Source: Sphingomonas sp. Y38-1Y (GTDB lineage: Bacteria > Pseudomonadota > Alphaproteobacteria > Sphingomonadales > Sphingomonadaceae). Taken from it: a stretch of 64,000 nt of DNA. The position numbers were made by a program, and so were the translations under genes. The notes below the pieces were generated by a model. The model had not been told where the DNA came from and did not search any database. It worked only from the letters and a program-made list of their open reading frames with translations. Shown here piece after piece: positions 60,550 through 64,000 of this stretch (positions are counted from its first letter, which is position 1; the number at the start of each line of letters is the position of its first letter). Location of the stretch: the NCBI RefSeq assembly GCF_032391395.1, contig NZ_CP135916.1:1674001-1738000 (forward strand). Reading direction: 5' to 3'.

Positions 60550-61818
60550 ATGCCGCCAAGTGCAACGTTGAGGGGTCTCGTCACGCGTCAGGCGATGGCG
60601 ATTGTGCTGGCCGGTGGCCGCGGCAGTCGCCTGATGGAGCTGACCGACAGCCGGGCCAAGCCCGCGGTCTATTTCGGCGGCAAGACGCGCATCGTCGACT
60701 TTGCGCTGTCCAACGCCTTGAACTCCGGCATCCCGCGGATCGGCGTGGCGACGCAGTACAAGGCGCACAGCCTGATCCGCCACCTTCAGAACGGCTGGAG
60801 CTTCTTTCGCAACGAGCGCAACGAGAGCTTCGACATTCTCCCCGCCAGCCAGCGGGTATCGGAAGAGAACTGGTATCTCGGCACCGCCGACGCGGTGTAC
60901 CAGAATCTCGACATCATCGGCAGCTATGCGCCCAAGTACATCCTCGTCCTTGCCGGCGACCATATCTACAAGCAGGATTACGGCGTGATGCTCGAGGAGC
61001 ATTGCGAGACCGGCGCCAGCGTCACCGTCGGCTGTGTCGAGGTGCCGCGGATGGAGGCGACCGGCTTCGGCGTGATGCACGTCGACGACCAGGACCGCAT
61101 CGTCGATTTCCTCGAAAAGCCCGCCGATCCGCCGGCGATGCCCGGCCACCCGGATCTCGCGCTCGCCAGCATGGGCATCTATGTCTTTGAGACCGAGTTC
61201 CTGGCGCAGGTGCTGCGCGAGGATGCCGCCGATCCGAACAGCAGCCACGATTTCGGCAAGGACATCGTTCCCAAGCTGGTGCGCGACGGCAATGCGCGCG
61301 CGCATCATTTCAGCCGGTCGGCGCTGCGATCGGGGCCGGAGGCGGAGCCCTATTGGCGCGACGTCGGCACGCTCGACGCCTATTTCGCGGCCAATATCGA
61401 CCTGACCAACACGGTGCCCGCACTCGATCTATACGATCGCGAATGGCCCATCTGGACCTATTCGGAGATGACCGCGCCGGCCAAGTTCGTCCATGACGAG
61501 GATGGACGCCGGGGTGAGGCGGTGTCCTCGCTCGTGTCGGGCGACTGCATCGTCTCGGGCGCGTCGCTCCGCCACTCGCTGCTGTTCACCGGCTGCCGCA
61601 TCAACAGCTATTCGCAGATCGAGAATGCGGTGCTGATGCCGCGGGTCAAGGTCGCGCGATCGGTCAGCCTCAAGAACGTCATCGTCGATCGTGGCGTTGA
61701 GATCCCGGAGGGCCTCGTCGTGGGTGAGGACCCGGTGCTCGACGCCAAGCGCTTTCGCCGGACCGACAACGGCATCTGCCTCATCACCGCCGACATGATC
61801 GCGAAGCTCGATCGGTGA
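60550..61818 (+). CDS. glgC: Glucose-1-phosphate adenylyltransferase (ADP-glucose pyrophosphorylase)
   Basis: This 422-residue enzyme has the nucleotide-binding [20 protein letters not shown] (about 20-39), [14 protein letters not shown], the [14 protein letters not shown] catalytic aspartate region, [14 protein letters not shown] and a left-handed beta-helix end. It makes ADP-glucose from glucose-1-phosphate and ATP, the key step of glycogen synthesis, and is usually under allosteric control. The ATG at 60550 follows GAGGGGAG. Its stop overlaps the glgA start (GTGA). Confidence 0.97.
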   Translation: MPPSATLRGLVTRQAMAIVLAGGRGSRLMELTDSRAKPAVYFGGKTRIVDFALSNALNSGIPRIGVATQYKAHSLIRHLQNGWSFFRNERNESFDILPASQRVSEENWYLGTADAVYQNLDIIGSYAPKYILVLAGDHIYKQDYGVMLEEHCETGASVTVGCVEVPRMEATGFGVMHVDDQDRIVDFLEKPADPPAMPGHPDLALASMGIYVFETEFLAQVLREDAADPNSSHDFGKDIVPKLVRDGNARAHHFSRSALRSGPEAEPYWRDVGTLDAYFAANIDLTNTVPALDLYDREWPIWTYSEMTAPAKFVHDEDGRRGEAVSSLVSGDCIVSGASLRHSLLFTGCRINSYSQIENAVLMPRVKVARSVSLKNVIVDRGVEIPEGLVVGEDPVLDAKRFRRTDNGICLITADMIAKLDR

Positions 61819-63281
61819 CGTCTATCCGGCTGCTGTCGGTCGCCTCTGAAATCTATCCGCTGGTCAAGACCGGCGGGCTGGCCGACGTCGCCGGCGCGCT
61901 GCCCGGCGCGCTGGCGGGGGAGGGGGTGGCGACGACGACGCTGATCCCCGGCTATCCGGCAGTGATGGCGGCGATTGAGGGTGGCGAGCGTCTGCACGCC
62001 TATGCCGAGCTGATGGGCGGCCCGGCGACGCTGATGCGCGGGCGTGCGCACGGCCTCGACCTCATCCTTCTCGATGCCCCGCATCTGTTCGACCGGCCCG
62101 GCAACCCGTATCTGGGGCCCGACGGTCTCGACTGGCCCGACAACGCGCTCCGCTTCGGTGCGTTCGCGCGCGCCGCCGCCGATCTGGCGGGTGGACGCGT
62201 GGCGGGGTTCGAGGTCGATGTCATCCAGCTTCACGACTGGCAGGCGGGGTTGGCGGCCGCCTATCTCCACTATGACCCGCCGGTGCGGCGACCGGGGGTC
62301 GTCACGACGATCCACAATCTCGCGTTTCAGGGCGTGTTCCCCGCCTGGATGCTCGGCCCGCTCGGGCTCCCGGCACAGGCGTTCGCGCTCGACGGGCTCG
62401 AATATCATGGACAGATCAGCTTCCTGAAGGGCGGGCTGATCTTCGCCGATCGCATCACCACCGTCTCGCCGACCTATGCGACCGAGATCATGGGCGAGGC
62501 GGGCGGGATGGGGCTCCACGGCCTGCTCGGCGGCCGGAGCGACGTCGTGTCGGGCATCCTCAACGGCATCGACACCGCGGTCTGGGACCCGGCCACCGAT
62601 CCCGCGCTCGCCGCACCGTTCGATGCTTCCAACCTTGGCGCAAGAGCCGCGAACAAGGCGGCGCTCCAGCGCAGCTTCGGGCTTGAGGAAGACCCCGCCG
62701 CCTTCCTGATCGGATCGGTCGGCCGGCTGACCGAGCAGAAGGGCATGGACCTCGTGCCCCCGCTCATCCCCGACCTGGTCGCCGCCGGCGCGCAGTTCGC
62801 GCTCTTGGGCAGCGGCGATCGGGAGCTGGAGGATGCCTATCGCACGCTCGCCACCGCCTATCCGGCCCGCGTCGGCGTCCGTATCGGCTATGACGAGGCG
62901 CTGGCGCATGCGATCGAGGGCGGCGCCGACGCCTTCCTCATGCCCAGCCGCTTCGAGCCGTGCGGCCTCACCCAGATGTATGCGCTGCGGTATGGCGCGG
63001 TCCCGATCGTCGCGCGGGTGGGCGGTCTGGCGGACACGGTGATCGACGCGAGCCCCTATGCGCTGGCTCAGGTTGTCGCGACCGGCTTCCACTTCGCCGC
63101 CGGGTCGGCGGCGTCGCTGCGCGCGGCGCTCACCCGCGCGATGGCCATGCACCGCGACGAGCCGGGCGCCTGGAGCCGCCTTCAGCGCAACGGCATGGCG
63201 ACCGACTGCTCCTGGGGCAGCGCGGCGCGTCAGTACGCCGCGCTGTTCGCCGCGATCATTCCCCCGCCTTCTTCGGCTTGA
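61815..63281 (+). CDS. glgA: Glycogen synthase (ADP-glucose)
   Basis: This 488-residue GT5 enzyme begins [18 protein letters not shown], with the KTGGL motif that binds ADP-glucose, then [34 protein letters not shown] and [19 protein letters not shown] with the catalytic Glu. It extends alpha-1,4-glucan chains. The start is GTG, overlapping the glgC stop. The 3' end overlaps the convergent DUF2934 gene by 26 bp. Confidence 0.97.
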   Translation: MTSIRLLSVASEIYPLVKTGGLADVAGALPGALAGEGVATTTLIPGYPAVMAAIEGGERLHAYAELMGGPATLMRGRAHGLDLILLDAPHLFDRPGNPYLGPDGLDWPDNALRFGAFARAAADLAGGRVAGFEVDVIQLHDWQAGLAAAYLHYDPPVRRPGVVTTIHNLAFQGVFPAWMLGPLGLPAQAFALDGLEYHGQISFLKGGLIFADRITTVSPTYATEIMGEAGGMGLHGLLGGRSDVVSGILNGIDTAVWDPATDPALAAPFDASNLGARAANKAALQRSFGLEEDPAAFLIGSVGRLTEQKGMDLVPPLIPDLVAAGAQFALLGSGDRELEDAYRTLATAYPARVGVRIGYDEALAHAIEGGADAFLMPSRFEPCGLTQMYALRYGAVPIVARVGGLADTVIDASPYALAQVVATGFHFAAGSAASLRAALTRAMAMHRDEPGAWSRLQRNGMATDCSWGSAARQYAALFAAIIPPPSSA

Positions 63282-63555
63282 GCGTCCGCGGGGCGCGCGC
63301 TCGCTTGACCGCGCCCGTCTCGGGCTCGGCGGGCTTGCGCGGCGCCCGCTTGGCCTTGGGCGTTTCGGTCGAGCCGCGCTCGGCGGCGGGCACCGCCTCG
63401 GGCTCGGCACCGGCGATCGGGTCGGCGTCGATCAGCCGGGCGGCGTCGTGCCAATGTTCCTCGTGCCGGCCGGCGGGGCGGCCTTCCTGCTCCCAAAGCT
63501 GATAGGCGCGCTCGCGCACGCGGCTGTCGCGATCGGGACCCTGCTTGTCGCTCAT
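63256..63555 (-). CDS. DUF2934-domain protein
   Basis: This 99-residue protein has the DUF2934 motif VRERAYQLWEQEGRP and HEEHWHDAARLI near the N-terminus (about 12-42), then an Ala/Pro/Lys-rich basic tail. The domain is common as a small unit in alphaproteobacteria near glycogen genes; its role is unknown. The ATG at 63555 is preferred over upstream in-frame starts. It is convergent with glgA, and the basic tail is partly encoded in the overlap. Confidence 0.7.
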   Translation of the reverse strand: MSDKQGPDRDSRVRERAYQLWEQEGRPAGRHEEHWHDAARLIDADPIAGAEPEAVPAAERGSTETPKAKRAPRKPAEPETGAVKRARAPRTLKPKKAGE

Positions 63556-63747
63556 TCGCCTTGCCTTTCCGAAGGTTGGCCCGTGCCACGCAACAACCGG
63601 CAGCCCGGCCAAGCGTTGCACCGTCGACCCCGCCCGACACGCTTTCGTCGCACGCGTCAACGCCGAAGCGGCGCTTCATTGTCATCAGTTGAGAGAAGCG
63701 CGGCTCGATTGCCGGGCATGACAGTTCGGAGGCCCAGAAACGGCAAA

Positions 63748-63775
63748 CGCCCGGGCCGCTTGTGCAGCCCGGGCG
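63748..63775 (-). terminator. Hairpin downstream of the structured RNA candidate
   Basis: Perfect 9-bp stem CGCCCGGGC/GCCCGGGCG around a 10-base loop, followed on the minus strand by TTTGCCGTTT. It has a weak T-tract and may terminate the RNA read from the right. Confidence 0.5.
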
Positions 63776-63799
63776 CCTGCGTGACGATCGCTCGTCAGC

Positions 63800-63960
63800 C
63801 CCCTAAAGTTGGCTCCGTCCACTCGCCTTTACCTTACGGCTTGGCGGGACTGGAACCTCCCCGAACCACGGCCTGTTTGCCTGAGCTTCGTGAGATTGTG
63901 GTTAGGCTTGTCGTCACCGGCTGTCATTCGGAAAGCGGGTGGGCGAATCCGAATCGCTTC
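63800..63960 (-). ncRNA. Putative 6S-like structured RNA
   Basis: On the minus strand the segment near 63955-63930 pairs with 63806-63833 through a long, interrupted stem (CCAC/GTGG, CGC/GCG, TTT/AAA and CC/GG in the inner half). A second stem AACCAC/GTGGTT (63903-63898 with 63869-63864) closes the apical end, leaving a large central bubble. This is the 6S RNA plan: one long hairpin with a mid bubble. At least two pairs are G-U on this strand and would be broken on the other, which supports the strand. 6S RNA binds sigma-70 RNA polymerase; family membership is inference from shape, not sequence. Confidence 0.4.
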
Positions 63961-64000
63961 ACCCTGTGTTCATTAGGCAACAGCCCTGATTGCGCCGGTC

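Larger units (their letters stand above)
63556..64000. other. End region with a structured RNA candidate
   Basis: The last 445 bp hold no convincing protein gene. A hairpin (63748-63775) and a long foldable segment (63800-63960) on the minus strand suggest a non-coding RNA; the remaining bases show no clear feature. The window ends before any upstream promoter could be judged. Confidence 0.45.

Noticed and set aside
63830..63870. tRNA or tmRNA gene suggested by GGTTCCAGTCCC on the minus strand
   Set aside because: The T-loop lacks the purine after TTC, no acceptor stem or CCA end fits, and no tag-peptide reading frame is present.

Overview
This window is GC-rich chromosomal DNA from an alphaproteobacterium, most likely a sphingomonad (Sphingomonas or a close relative). 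The basis is gene content and arrangement: single-copy housekeeping genes (rplM-rpsI, dxs, trpF-trpB-trpA-accD-folC, glnB-glnA, rpsU, map), a MerC-like protein next to a Zur-like regulator, a TamA-TamB pair, a PspF-regulated psp operon, and intergenic palindromes with CCGTTCGTGCTGAG-type ends. No prophage, insertion sequence, CRISPR array, rRNA or tRNA gene was seen. Genus assignment is inference; no search was run.

Layout. 1-10 kb: the tail of an unidentified gene, palindromic repeats, a PRC-barrel membrane protein, an ScfR-type regulator, mntH, a lipid-kinase-like gene coupled to a phosphoesterase, an exported NTF2-like protein, a methyltransferase, a lipoprotein, rpsI/rplM, cutA and ctaA. 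10-18 kb: merC-like/zur-like genes, dxs, and a long psp operon transcribed leftwards from a near-consensus sigma-54 promoter next to divergent pspF. 18-30 kb: an AmpG-like permease, a small gene behind a Fur-box-like palindrome, then the tightly coupled trpF-trpB-(DUF559)-trpA-accD-kinase-folC block, and an acyl-CoA dehydrogenase/VOC/SDR operon. 29-43 kb: a GPH-type transporter, tamA-tamB, a quinone oxidoreductase, a flavodoxin-like reductase, an M20 peptidase and glnB-glnA behind a second sigma-54 promoter. 42.7-50 kb: map, a CinA-like protein, a very small ORF, an EAL protein, a TPR histidine kinase, a receiver, rpsU and a membrane-anchored FKBP. 50-63.3 kb: a storage-carbohydrate locus with glgB-glgX-treZ-malQ-treY on the minus strand and glgC-glgA on the plus strand. 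63.3-64 kb: a DUF2934 gene and a predicted structured RNA resembling 6S RNA.

How the parts work together. The glg/tre locus can make glycogen from glucose-1-phosphate (GlgC, GlgA, GlgB), trim it (GlgX, MalQ) and convert the maltodextrins to trehalose (TreY, TreZ). All its minus-strand genes overlap or nearly touch. The psp operon combines PspA, PspB and PspC with an upstream periplasmic TonB-C-like protein and five extra small single-span proteins. Most of these share the tail motif LERI-V-x-D...EI-x-x-LR with PspB and PspC, so it looks like a lineage-specific enlargement of the envelope-stress system. It is the best candidate here for an undescribed system. The DUF559 gene between trpB and trpA is bounded by 39-bp perfect inverted repeats and keeps the operon's translational coupling, so it looks like a captured mobile unit. 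Every convergent gene pair with more than about 100 bp between stop codons has a palindromic repeat in the gap.
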